DNA of 64,000 nt, from assembly GCF_008728515.1 (NCBI RefSeq), contig NC_044996.1, forward strand, positions 120,238,189 through 120,302,188. Direction: 5' to 3'. The notes beneath the pieces are model-generated. The model did not search any database. It saw only the letters and a list, made by a program, of their open reading frames with translations, and was not told the DNA's origin. The stretch comes from Papio anubis (taxonomy: Eukaryota; Chordata; Mammalia; Primates; Cercopithecidae). Both the position numbers and the translations under genes were made by a program. Positions 34,149 through 50,640 of the stretch are shown piece by piece. The number at the start of each line of letters is the position of its first letter. Position 1 is the stretch's first letter.

Positions 34149-34439
34149 TCAATACATGCATTATTATTTTAGACCCAAATTCAAGTTGACTAGGTGTAGG
34201 GTTAGGGGAACAAAAATATGAAAGTATTTTCCTGAAATCGCCTTTCTTAAGAGCATGTATAGAGGAAAGAACATGTTTCTATTTGTCCACTTCTGGATCC
34301 AAGCTCTAATACAAACATATTTGAATAATGTATGCACATAATAGTATTTAATAGCAGCAAATTCACACACCTGCTGGTTTTCCTCCATGTGAAAGGAGGA
34401 ATATAAAGGTCAATTGGATGATTTCCCTTTAGGTAGTGC

Positions 34440-34640
34440 AACTAGACAGCTGCAGTTCAAATCCCAGTGCTATGTGATCCTAGCAAGTTATTTATCCTCT
34501 CCATGCCTCAGTTTTTTTCATATGAAAATGGAGTTAATAAAAAGAACTTATCTCATGGCTTTGTTATGAGGATCATATGAATCAATAGACAAAATGTATT
34601 TAGAAATGAGCTAGGCACAAAGGAAGCTATTGTTATTGTT
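34440..34640 (+). mobile_element. MIR SINE
   Basis: 'agttcaaatcccagtgctat', 'tccatgcctcagtttttttc' and 'gagctaggcacaaaggaagc' follow the MIR order in sense orientation. Confidence 0.72.
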
Positions 34641-34924
34641 ATTACCATTCTATTATTTAAGCTTTGAAAGATAGCCATAGATTTTGAAGTAACCAGCATG
34701 TAATCAATTTATCTGACAGAGGTTAGAATTTACTATCAGTTCACCAAGCTCTCATTTGACAGACATGAAAAAATGAGTGATATTTAAAAACCAGCAAAGA
34801 AATTGCCAGTTCTAAGCCCTCAACCAAGATCATGCTTATTTCTGAAAGCCCTCTGAGGAAAAAAAATTACCCACATATGTGTACGTAAAAGATGGCTGAA
34901 ATTCTCTGCTACATCTTTCATGGT
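34641..34924. other. Unique non-coding DNA
   Basis: No recognised repeat or gene. Confidence 0.4.
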
Positions 34925-35900
<976 letters not shown>

Positions 35901-35960
35901 CAGGAAGGGAGGGAAGAACTGGTGACAGTTATCAATTTTTACTCCATTAAAAGTTTCACA

Positions 35961-36866
35961 GGATTGTTCCAAGATGGCTGAATAGGAACAGCTCCAGTCT
36001 ACAGCTCCCAGCATGAGCGACGCAGAAGTTGGGTAATTTCTGCATTTCCAACTGAGGTACCAGGTTCATTCTCACTGGGACTGGTTGGACAGTGAGTACA
36101 GCCCATGGAGTGTGAGCCAAAGCAGGGCAGGGCATCGCCTCACCCAGGAAGTGCAAGGGGTCAGGGGATTTCCCTTTCCTAGCCAAGGGAAGCCATGACA
36201 GATAGTACCTGGAAAATCAGGACACTCCCACCGTAACACTGTGCTTTTCCAATGGTCTTAGCAAACCGCACACCAGGGGATTATAACCTGTGCCTGGCTT
36301 GGTGGGTCCCACACCCACAGAGCCTTGCTCACTGCTAGGCCAGCAGTACAAAATCAAACTGCGAGGTGGCAGCAAGGCTGGGGGAGTGGCGTACGCCATT
36401 GCTGAGGCTTGACTAGGTAAATAAAGTGGCTGGGAAGTTCAAACTGGGTGGAGCCCACTACAGCTCAACAAGGCCTGTCTGAGAATGGGCAGACTGCCGC
36501 CTCAAGTGGGTCCCTGACCCCCAAATAGCCTAACTGGGAGACACCTCTCAGTAGGGGCCAACTGATACCTCATACAGTCTGGTGCCACTCTGAGATGAAG
36601 TTTCCAGAGGAAGGATCAGGCAGCAACATTTGCTGTTCTGCAATGTTTGCTGTTCTGCAGCCTCCACTAGTGATACCCAGGCAAACAGGGTCTGGAGTAG
36701 ACCTCCTGCAAACTCCAACAGACCTGCAGCTGAGGGTCTTGACTGTTAGAAGGAAAACTAACAAATAGAAAGGAGTAGCATCAACATCAACAAAAAAGAC
36801 ATCCACACCAAAACCCCATCTGTAGGTCACAATCATCAAAGACCAAACGTAGATAAAACCACAAAG
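35961..36866 (+). promoter_or_regulatory. L1 5' UTR / internal promoter region
   Basis: About 900 bp of the L1PA 5' UTR in normal order, including the YY1-type motif in the first 20 bases. It ends at the ORF1 ATG. Promoter activity is known for this region in young L1s but is not demonstrable here. Confidence 0.8.
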
Positions 36867-37835
36867 ATGGGGAGAAATCAGAGCAGAAAAGCTGAAAATT
36901 CTAAAAACCAGAGCACCTCTTCATCTCCAAAGGATTGCAGCTCCTCACCAGCAACATAACAAAGCTGGACAGAGAATGACTTTGACAAGTTGACAGAAGT
37001 AGGCTTCAGAAGATCAGTAATAACAAACTTCTCCAACCTAAAGGAGGATGTTTGAACCCATCACAAGGAAGGGAAAAACCTTGAAAAAAGATTAGACGAA
37101 TGGCTAACTAGAATAAACAGCATAGAGAAGACCTTAAATGACCTGATGGAGCTGAAAACCATGGCACAAGAACTACGTGATGCATGCACAAGCTTCAGTA
37201 GCCAATTCGATCAAGTGGAAGAAAGGGTACCAGTGATTGAAGATCAAATTAATGAAATGAAGTGAGAAGAGAAGTTTAGAGAAAAAAGAGTAAAAAGAAA
37301 CGAACAAAGACTCCAAGAAATATGGGAATATGTGAAAAGACCACATCTACATCTGATTGGTGTACCTGAAAGTGACAGGGAAAATGGAACCAAGTTGGAA
37401 AACACTCTGCAGGATATTATCCAGGAGAACTTCCCCAACCTAGCAAGGCAGGCCAACATTCAAATTCAGGAAATACAGAGAACGCCACAAAGATACTCCT
37501 CGAGAAGAGCAACTCCAAGACACATAATTGTCAGATTCACCAAAGTTGAAATGAAGGAAAAAATGTTAAGGACAGCCAGAGAGAAAGGTAGGGTTACCCA
37601 CAAAGGGAAGACCATCAGACTAACAGCAGATATCTCGGCAGAAACTCTACAAGCCAGAAGAGAGTGGGGGCCAATATTCAACATTCTTAAAGAAAAGAAT
37701 TTTAAACCCAGAATTTCATATCCAGCCAAACTAAGTTTCATAAGTGAAGGAGAAATAAAATCCTTTACAGACAAGCAAATGCTGAGAGATTTTGTCACCA
37801 CCAGGGCTGCCCTACAAGAGGTCTTGAAGGACTAA
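36867..37835 (+). pseudogene. L1 ORF1 (RNA-binding chaperone protein), broken
   Basis: ORF1 starts with MGRNQSRKAEN and ends EVLKD. L1 ORF1p normally has a coiled coil, an RRM and a C-terminal domain and coats L1 RNA. Several in-frame stops fall in the N-terminal half, including a TAA in the serine-rich N-terminus near 36958 and stops near 37050 and 37262. The frame is open only from 37332 to 37835, which covers the RRM and C-terminal part. It is a pseudogene. Confidence 0.92.
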
Positions 37836-37951
37836 ACATGGAAAGGAACAACTGATACCAGCCACTGCAAAAACATGCCAAAATGTTAAGACCATCGATG
37901 CTAGCAAGAAACTGCATCAACTAATGAGCAAAATAACCAGGTAACATCATA

Positions 37952-41044
<3,093 letters not shown>

Positions 41045-41290
41045 ACAGTGAGAACATTTGAATACAGGGTGGGGAACATCACACACCAGGGCCTGGTGCC
41101 ACCGCACCCTGGTTGTTTTTGGGTGCGGGGAGTGGGGAGGGATAGCACTGGGAGAAGTGTCTGATGTAGAGGACAGGTTGGTGGGTGCAGCACACCGACA
41201 TGGCACATGTGTGCCTATGTGTCAGGCCTGCACATTGTGCACATGTACCCTAGAGCTTGGAGTATAATGAGAAAAAAAAAAAGTTTCACA

Positions 41291-41538
41291 AATTTTTTAA
41301 TGTTCCATTGCACCTGAAGTTGCCCTAGAGCCAATAATTGTCATAATGTCACAAGATTATTAAATGCATTACTGGTTTTAAATGTTTTTATTCTATTATA
41401 CTACTACCAAAAATCCACTGTAGAACACTTCTTCCTGTACTATACTTATGTAGTAATCATAAGCCATAATAACTAAGTTTCTCATAGTGTCTTATATTTT
41501 ATAACACACTTGCATGTATATTGTTTCATCTGTGACTG
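41291..41538. other. Unique non-coding DNA
   Basis: AT-rich with no recognised feature. Confidence 0.4.
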
Positions 41539-41556
41539 AAACAAACCTGTAAAGTG

Positions 41557-41903
<347 letters not shown>

Positions 41904-42191
41904 CTACAGATGAGTGAATGCAAGTGACTTGGCCACGATCACACCAGAAGTGAGGGGTAGGGTATTCAAGAGCATGGTCTTTCTGCTCCCCTTGTCACTG
42001 TTAATTTCCAATTGCATGGCCCATTTCTGAGACAAGCAATGTGACCTAGTGGAATTTGACTTCATTGTTACTTTTCTCTCCACCACCCCAATCTGGATGA
42101 CATGAGAACTTACTATTAATTCATAAGCCCTCTGCAAAAAGTCTAGGATAACAATGGTGCCAGTAGGAGGATTAGTTGAAATCTGGGCTGC

Positions 42192-43169
<978 letters not shown>

Positions 43170-43500
43170 AATTACCTTAGGAGGGCCAATCCAACACCTT
43201 CCTCTATAGAAGAGGAGACAGAGGTCCAAAGAGGCAAAATCACTTGCCCAAGGTCCCACAGTGAGTTCCTGGCCTCTTGAGTCCCCAGCTGATGAAGGTT
43301 TTCCATGACTAATCTTAGTCTCATCATGTCATATAAGCCAGCTAATAAGAATAATAGAGGACAGGTACTGAGTGATTAATGACTCAGGCACTGTTCTCAG
43401 TGCTTTATGTACGCTAACAAATGAAAAGACAGTGGTGCAGGTACCCTGCCCAAAGGCGGTAGAACTGGAACCTAAATCCAAATTGCCTGGCACAGAGTCC
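43170..43500 (-). mobile_element. Two MIR fragments, reverse orientation
   Basis: Near 43195-43265: 'agaagaggagacagaggtcc' and 'cttgcccaaggtcccacag'. Near 43365-43500: 'actcaggcactgttctcagt' and 'gtagaactggaacctaaatc'. Both are reversed MIR order. Confidence 0.65.
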
Positions 43501-43701
43501 CATGCTTTCCCATCATTCTATCCTGCCTCTCTAAAACATTGTGGAACACCTCCTTGGCCCAGGAATTGTTCTAGAGACCAAGGATGCAACGAAGCATAAG
43601 TCATAGACTCTGTCCTCAAGAATTTTTCATCCTTGTGGAAAAGACAGACCATAAATATATAAGCAACAGATGCATTTATTCAACAAATACTTTTCAAGTA
43701 T

Positions 43702-44114
43702 GAGCTTCCTAGAGCTGCCATAACAAAGTATCAGAAAATGGGTGGCTTAAAACAACAGAAATTTATTTTCTCATAGTTCTGGAGGCTAGAAGACTGACAT
43801 CAAGGTGTCAGCAGAGCCATTCTCCCTCTGAGACTCTGTAGAATCCCTCCTTGTCTCTTCCTGGCTTTTGGCGCTGGCTGTCAATCCTTTGTATCCTTGG
43901 CTCACAGCCACATCACTCCAATCTCCACCTGTCGTCACATGGCATTTTCCTTTTATAAGGACACCAATCTTGTTGGATTAGGAGTCACCCTAGTAATCTC
44001 ATCTTAGTTCAATTACATCTGCAGAGCCCCTATTTCCAAATAAGGTCACATTCACAGCTACCAGGGTTAACTACTTCAACATATCTTTTTGGGAGACACA
44101 CTCAACCCATAACA
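43702..44114 (-). mobile_element. MLT1A-like solo LTR, reverse orientation
   Basis: 'agagctgccataacaaagta', 'ggcttaaaacaacagaaatt', 'atttccaaataaggtcacat' and the end 'ctcaacccataaca' match a reversed MLT1A-type LTR. AGTAT flanks both sides (43697-43701 and 44115-44119), a 5-bp duplication typical of MaLR. Confidence 0.85.
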
Positions 44115-44255
44115 AGTATCTACCACATGGCAGGCACTATTCTAAGCATTGTAGATACTGCAGTGAATAAAACAGATGACAATCCCTACCACATAGACCA
44201 TATATTCTGGAGATAGACAAGAAACAATAAATATGTTGGATAAATAAACAAATGC

Positions 44256-44569
<314 letters not shown>

Positions 44570-45832
44570 TTAAAGAGGAATCAGCCAGTACAAAACCACA
44601 GGGTGTGGCAAGAGCCACAAGGCTCTGTTTCCTTCCTGGCTTATGCATGCACTTTTAACGTCCGCCATTAAAGATGTGCCTTGATCCTCAAGCAAGGCCC
44701 AATTAAGGTAATGGGCTGATTCCATCCACTTGCGCTGGCAGGGAAAAGGAAATAACCTAGTTTTCTCACTGGCCTTTTTCCTTTGGATTCTAGTAGTGCA
44801 TGTCAAGCCACATACCATTTTTGATGCTTCTTCTATGTGTAAAACAGTCTTCATTACCTGGCACATGGGTGTTTTAAATTCTGGTGTGCTCAAAGAACAT
44901 CAAAGAGACCAATGTTGTGGGGGTAAAATGGGTGAGACATACAGCAGCAGGAGATACAGTCAGAAAGGTCATAGTGGGCCAGATCATGAGAGGTTTGCAG
45001 GTCACTTACAAATAGATATGGTTTGGATGTGTGTCCTCTCCAAATCTCATGTTGAAATGTGATCCCCAATGTTGGAGGTGGGGCCTAGCAGGAGGTATTA
45101 GATCATGTGGGTTGATCCCTCATGAATGGCTTAGCGCCATCCCCTTGGCGATGAGTGAGTTCTTGCCCTGAGTTCTTGCGAGGTCTGATTATTCAAAAGA
45201 GTGTGGCACCTTCCCCGTCTCTCTCTCTCTCACTCTTGCCATGTGATGGGCCTGCTCCCCCTTCACCTTCCACCATGATTGTAAGCTTCTTGAGGCCATC
45301 ACCAGGAGCAGATGTCAGCACCATGGTTTTTGTACAGCCTGCAGAACCATGAACCAATTAAACCCCTTTTCTTTATATATTACCTAGCCTCATATATTTC
45401 TTTATAGCAATGCAAAAACAGCCTGACAGAAAATTTGTAATGAGGAGAGGGGAGTTGCTATAAAGATACCTGAAGATACGGAGGCAGCATTGGAACTGGG
45501 TAATGGACAGAAGCCGTAAGAGTCTGGAGAGCTAAGAAGAAGATAAGAAGATGAGGAAAAGTTTGGAACTTCTTAGAGACTTGTTAAGTGGTTGTGACCA
45601 AAGTGGTGATAGAAATATGGACAGTGAAGGCCAGGCCGATGGGGTCTCAAACAGAAATGAGGAACTTATTGGGAACTGGGGCAAAGATCACCTGTGTTAC
45701 ACCTTAGCAAACAGCTTAGCTGCATTGTGTCCACATCCTAGGGATCTGTGGAAGTTTGAACTTAAGAGTGATGACTTAAGGTATCTGGTGGAAGAAATTA
45801 CTAAGCAGCAAAGCATTTAAGAAGCTGCATGG

Positions 45833-46096
<264 letters not shown>

Positions 46097-46200
46097 AAAA
46101 TGCTGCATGGGTGCAGCATTTTTTTTTTTTTTTCTTTTTAAAACAACCTATGATCAGATGTGGAAGCAAAGGAATGACTTAAAGTTTGGGCTTATATTTG

Positions 46201-46299
46201 AAAGGGAAGCAAGGCATAAAGTTTGGAAAATTTGCAGCCTAGCCACATGGCAGAGAAAGAAAAGGCATTTTCAGGGGAGGAATATAACTGGACTGTGGA
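46201..46299 (+). repeat. Direct duplication inside MST, copy 1
   Basis: About 99 bp ('gaagcaaggcataaagttt' to 'ggactgtgg') recur at 47077-47176 with roughly 90% identity. In related MaLR interiors I expect this block once, here near copy 1. Confidence 0.85.
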
Positions 46300-47076
46300 G
46301 CAACCACTTGCTAGAGAGATTAGCATGACTAAAAGGGGTCCAAATGCTAATATGCAAGACAATGGGAAAGAGGCCTCAAAGGCATTTCAGAGCTCTTGAA
46401 GACAGCAACCCCCACCACCACCCCCCACCTGCCCATCATAGGCCCAGAGGCCTAGGATAAAAGAATGGTTTCAAGGGCCAGGCCCAGTCCTGTGCCCTGC
46501 TCAGCCTTAGGACACTGCTCCCCACATAATGGCTGCCCCAGCTCCAACCACAGTTCAAAGGGCCCCAGGTACAGCTTGGGCCGCCACTCCAGAGGGTGCA
46601 AGCCATAAGCCTTGGCGGCTTCCACATGGTGTTAAGTCAGCAGGTGCACACAACGCAAGTGTGAAGGAGGCTTAGCAGCTCCCCACATTCCAGAGGATAT
46701 ATGGGAAAGCCTGGGTGCCCAGGCAGAAGCCTGTTGCAGGGGCAGAGCCCTCACAAAGAACTTCTACTAGGGTAGTGTGGTAGGGTAATGTGGGGTTGAA
46801 GCCCCCACACAGAGTCCCCACCAGGGCACTGCCTAGTGGAGCTGTGGGAACAGGGCCACCACCTTCCAGATTCCAGAATGGTAGAGCCATGGGCAGCTTG
46901 CACTCCGAGCCTAGAAAAGCCACTCAATGCCAACCTGTGAGAGCAGCCATGGGGGCTGCACCCTGCAAGCACCAGGATGAGGGATATGCAGTCAAATGAG
47001 ATGATTTGGAGCCTTAAGATTTAATGGCTGTGCTGCTGGGTTTCAGATTTGTGGGGAGCCTGTAGCCCCTTTCTAA

Positions 47077-47176
47077 AAGAAGGGAAGCAGAGCATAAAGT
47101 GTGGAAAATTTGCAACCTAGCCACGTGGCAGAGAAAGAAAGGGCATTTTCAGGGGAGGACTACAACTGAACTGTAG
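47077..47176 (+). repeat. Direct duplication inside MST, copy 2
   Basis: Second copy of the 46201-46299 block, inserted just before 'cccttttagaatggtaatg', about 880 bp downstream in the same orientation. It replaces or interrupts normal MaLR sequence. Confidence 0.85.
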
Positions 47177-47838
47177 ATTAAAAGTCAATTTTTCCCTTTT
47201 AGAATGGTAATGTTTACCCAATTCCTGAACCACCATTGTATCCTGGAAGTAAATAACTTGTTTTAATTTTACAGGTTCATAGTTGGAAGGAGATGAATTT
47301 CAGATGAGACTTCAGACTTTGAAATTGATGCCAGAATGAGTTAAGGCTTGTGGGGCTATTGGTAGGGGATGATTGTATTTTGCAATATGAGAAGGACATG
47401 AGATTTGGGAGGCCAGGAGTGGAATAATACGGTTTGGATGTTTTGTGCCCTCCAAATCTCATGTCAAAATGTAATCCCCAGTGTTGGAGATGGGGCTGGT
47501 GGGAGGTGTTTGGATCATGGGGGCAGATCCCTTGTGAATGGCTTAGCACCATCCCCTTGGTGATGAGTGAGTTCTTGCTCTGAGTTCACGGGAGATCCAG
47601 TTGTCTAAAAAGACTGTGGCAACCCCAACCTCTTGCTCCCCCACTCTCCCTGTGATGAACCTGCTCCCCCTTTTCCTTCCACCATGATTGTAAGTTTTCT
47701 GAGGCCTCCCTAGAAGCAGATGCCAGTGCTATGCTTCCTGTCCAGCCTGCAGAACTATGAGCCAAGTAAACCTCTTTTCTTTATAAATTACCCAGCCTCA
47801 GGTAATTCTTTACAGCAACACGAGAATGGACTAACACA

Positions 47839-48190
47839 CAAACATTTCATCTTTCACTCTGAGAGGAATGGAAACCCATGTAATCTGACTTCTGTCTCAA
47901 AAGGATGCTTCTGCCTGATTGTTGAGAAAAGGCCAGTGAGGGTAGAATAATGTGGAGCAAGTGCGGAGACTGCCATGGCCATCCTAGTGCCAGATGATGG
48001 TGGCTTAGATCAGGGAGGTAAGAGTGGAGGGGTGAGAAGCAGTCAGATTCTGGATATATCCTGAAGGTAAATAAAGTAATTCCAGGGGGTTATAAATGCT
48101 ATAAGGAAAATAAAAATAAGACAATGAGAAACAGAAGAGGGAGAGGATGCCTCTTTATACCGAGTGATAAGGGGAGGCCACTCTAAAGAG
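47839..48190 (+). repeat. Old interspersed repeat, middle part
   Basis: 'ttcactctgagaggaatgga', 'ccagatgatggtggcttaga' and 'agtcagattctggatatatc' continue the ancestral repeat interrupted at 45008. From about 48080 ('taaatgctataaggaaaat') a second copy of the same family seems to begin. Confidence 0.5.
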
Positions 48191-48556
48191 TGAAAGGAAT
48201 GAGGCACATCCCCCATATATCTCCCAACTTCCTGAGCCCAGCACAAACACATTCCTCCATATTTCTCTCAAACTTCAGAAAAACACCACCTAGGAAATCC
48301 CCAATAAGGACACAGCGGGAACCAATAAAAAATGCTAAATGTGCTGTAACCGAGAGAATTGGCTTGTTCCCCTGTAACTTTACATATCCTGTTTACATCG
48401 GGCTATAAAAAGCAAGCACTCGCATTGTTCGAGGCCCTCTTGTATGCTGTGGAATGGAGGGACCAAGTTCGAACTTGCAGTAAAGATCCTTGCCGCTTGG
48501 CTTTGACTCTGGACTCTGGTGGTCTTCTTTGGGGAACAAAAGGTCTGGGCATAACA
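48191..48556 (+). promoter_or_regulatory. 5' LTR of the provirus
   Basis: 366 bp, starting TGAAAGGAAT and ending GGCATAACA. It contains a CTATAAAAAG TATA box (about 48404-48413) and an AGTAAA that may serve as a poly(A) signal near 48480. It lacks about 9 bases present near the start of the 3' copy. Confidence 0.9.
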
Positions 48557-48558
48557 TC

Positions 48559-48576
48559 TGGGGGCTCGTCCGGGAT
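48559..48576 (+). other. Primer binding site, tRNA-Pro type
   Basis: TGGGGGCTCGTCCGGGAT, two bases after the LTR end, equals the 18-nt proline tRNA primer site used by many gammaretroviruses. Confidence 0.93.
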
Positions 48577-48796
48577 TCCCCAAGCCCACCAGACCCCTGG
48601 TCAACGGATCTACCAAGATCGATCTACTGATAAGTGAGCCCGCTCGTCTCCATTTGTCTGTCTGTGTCTGTTCTGAATCTGAATCTGTGACTCGCGAGGT
48701 CTGAAACTGGAGCTGGCGCAGTCCTGGCGGATGCGCTATAGGACGGCCAGCGGAGACTGGTGGGAGACGTCCCCTGGCTCTCGTCTGATCTAGACT

Positions 48797-49320
48797 GCGA
48801 TCCGAGCTGCCGGAGCGCAATCGCGATCCGAGCGGCTAACTCTGACCCGGGCTTCCGGTGCGCACTTGCGATCTGAGCTGCCGGAGCGCGATCGCGATCC
48901 AGGCAGCTAACTCTGACCCGGGCTTCCGGTGCGCGCTTGCGATCTGAGCTGCCGGAGCGCGATCGCGATCCAGGCAGCTAACTCTGACCCGGGCTTCCGG
49001 TGCGCGCTTGCAATCTGAACTGCCCCGGTTTGGCGGGCAGCGGCTATCTCTGATCTGGAATGCCGAGAGGCGCTGATTGCGATCAGGCAGCTAACTCTGA
49101 CCGGGCTTCCAGTGCGCGCGCAATCTGGAACTGCCCGGGGTTGGCCGAACAGCAGCTGCTCCTGATCTGGGCTGCCCGAAGCGATCGCCCGATCCAGGCA
49201 AGCTAACTCCTGACCCGGCGGGCTTCTGGTGCGCTTGCAATCTGAACTGCCCGGGTTGGCGGGCAGCAGCTATTTTGATCTGGGGCTTTGGCCTTGATAC
49301 GATCCAGGCAGCTAACTCAT
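48797..49320 (+). repeat. CpG-rich tandem array in the proviral leader
   Basis: Three near-identical 71-bp units begin at 48797, 48868 and 48939 (unit starts GCGATC(C/T)GAGCTGCCGG). At least three longer, diverged units follow from 49010. The sequence is very rich in CG and CGATCG. It lies between the primer site and the gag start, the leader region that in retroviruses holds the packaging signal. Confidence 0.92.
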
Positions 49321-49433
49321 TGCAGGGCTGCCAAAGTCGCCCTCACGACTAGATATCATTAATAGGTGAATCAGATTTCGCTGCAGAGTTCTAACCCACA
49401 TTCCTTTACAGGAAGGACTGCAAATTATTACGG

Positions 49434-50640
49434 ATGGGTAATGCCCAGAGCACTCCTCTATCTCTCCTTACAAATGAATTTCAAAGAAGTTAGAGGGAAA
49501 GGGGCCATGATGGTGTAGAAATCAGGAAAGAAGGCCAGTACTCTGTGTGGCTCCGAATGGCTGCCTTTGATGTGGGGGGTGGCCACCTGAAGGGACCTTC
49601 CGACTTGCTGCCATCACTAGGGTAAAGTCAAGATTTACACTACCCCTGGAAACGTGCGGACCATAGATGAAATCCCACCTGTCCTCCTTAGGGACCTTGT
49701 TGAGAACCCGCCTCCTTGGCTGTCCCCTTTCCAATTGCCTCTGAACCCACCAGCAAGGCACTGGTTGCTGTGCCACTAAAATCCAAGCAGCCAACTGCCC
49801 TCCCATCCCTGTTCTACCTGATGGTGGGGACCCACTGTTCCACAGAACCTCCAGTACCCCTCGGGCCCCAGGCCCCAGCCCCCGGGCTGGGCTTGAGAGA
49901 AAAATGGCCCGGATGGGAGGCAGCCGGCACAGGGACACTGAGGAAGTGAAATGCTTTGAAGGCCAGTGAGGCCGGGCGTGAGGAGCCACACTTCACCTTG
50001 GGCTAGCCCCCCAGCCGCCCTGACTCCACTGTGGCTCTACCCCTTGGAAATAGGACCCCAGATGGCAAGGAATCAGGCTCCAGTACTGGCCATTCTGGTG
50101 ATCTGTATAGCTGGAAGACCCAGGGAGTGCTCGGTTTTCAGACAGCCCCAAAGATTTAATGGCTTTACTGGATAGTCATCATGTTCCACCTAGCCAGCTG
50201 GGATAGTTATTATAGCACTCGAATCTTGTTCTGGGCGGAAAAGGATGCAGGGCAGCTAAAGAAGACTGATTGCAGGGGAACAGGAGTGTGGGCTTGCCAC
50301 TTCTTTCTTAAAACCCTTTCTGACCAGGGGCTTTGGGACTCCCACAGCATGAGCAGAGGCAGGAGACAAGCACTTTGCAACCCAACCGGCAGTTCTCTGG
50401 GCATGCCAGAAACTACCTCATTTTGACAAAGTGCTCTGGGAAGGAGACGAAGACTTGTTTTCCAGAAAGAGACAAATGGAGAAAAAACAGGCAGGCCTTG
50501 GAGCCAGAGGCCAGGGAAGTGGCATAGAGAAATATATGAGATCTAGAGGTGCTGAGCGTTGAAGAGACTCCCAGGGAGCTTGGGGTTGTGGCTAGTACAG
50601 TTTGGTGGAGGCCCATTTTCCTGGTACTTTGGGCCTACTA
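49434..50640 (+). pseudogene. gag remnant of the provirus, broken
   Basis: A start with Met-Gly (myristoylation-type) at 49434 is followed by a gammaretrovirus-like matrix beginning that soon hits a stop (about 49490). Proline-rich sequence lies at 49690-50040. A capsid-like stretch is recognisable around 50080-50230, after which similarity fades. Most of capsid and nucleocapsid is missing or unreadable. Gag normally builds the virion core; this copy cannot. Confidence 0.75.

Noticed and set aside
44600..44860. Possible separate gene or exon between repeat segments
   Set aside because: No open frame with a recognisable domain and no splice pattern. Left as unassigned sequence in the old repeat region.
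46436..46999. Several overlapping frames rich in Gly, Pro and Trp
   Set aside because: They lie in the non-coding MaLR interior and match its expected nucleotide text.
48380..48820. 146-codon minus-strand frame across the LTR and leader
   Set aside because: Antisense over the LTR/primer site. It recurs in part at the 3' LTR (54619-54909), so it is LTR text and not a gene.
48797..49320. Possible CRISPR-like or host minisatellite array
   Set aside because: Units are adjacent without unique spacers and the array is within proviral leader sequence.
49522..49991. Long minus-strand frames of 155 and 71 codons in GC-rich DNA
   Set aside because: Antisense to the gag remnant. GC-rich sequence lowers stop frequency.
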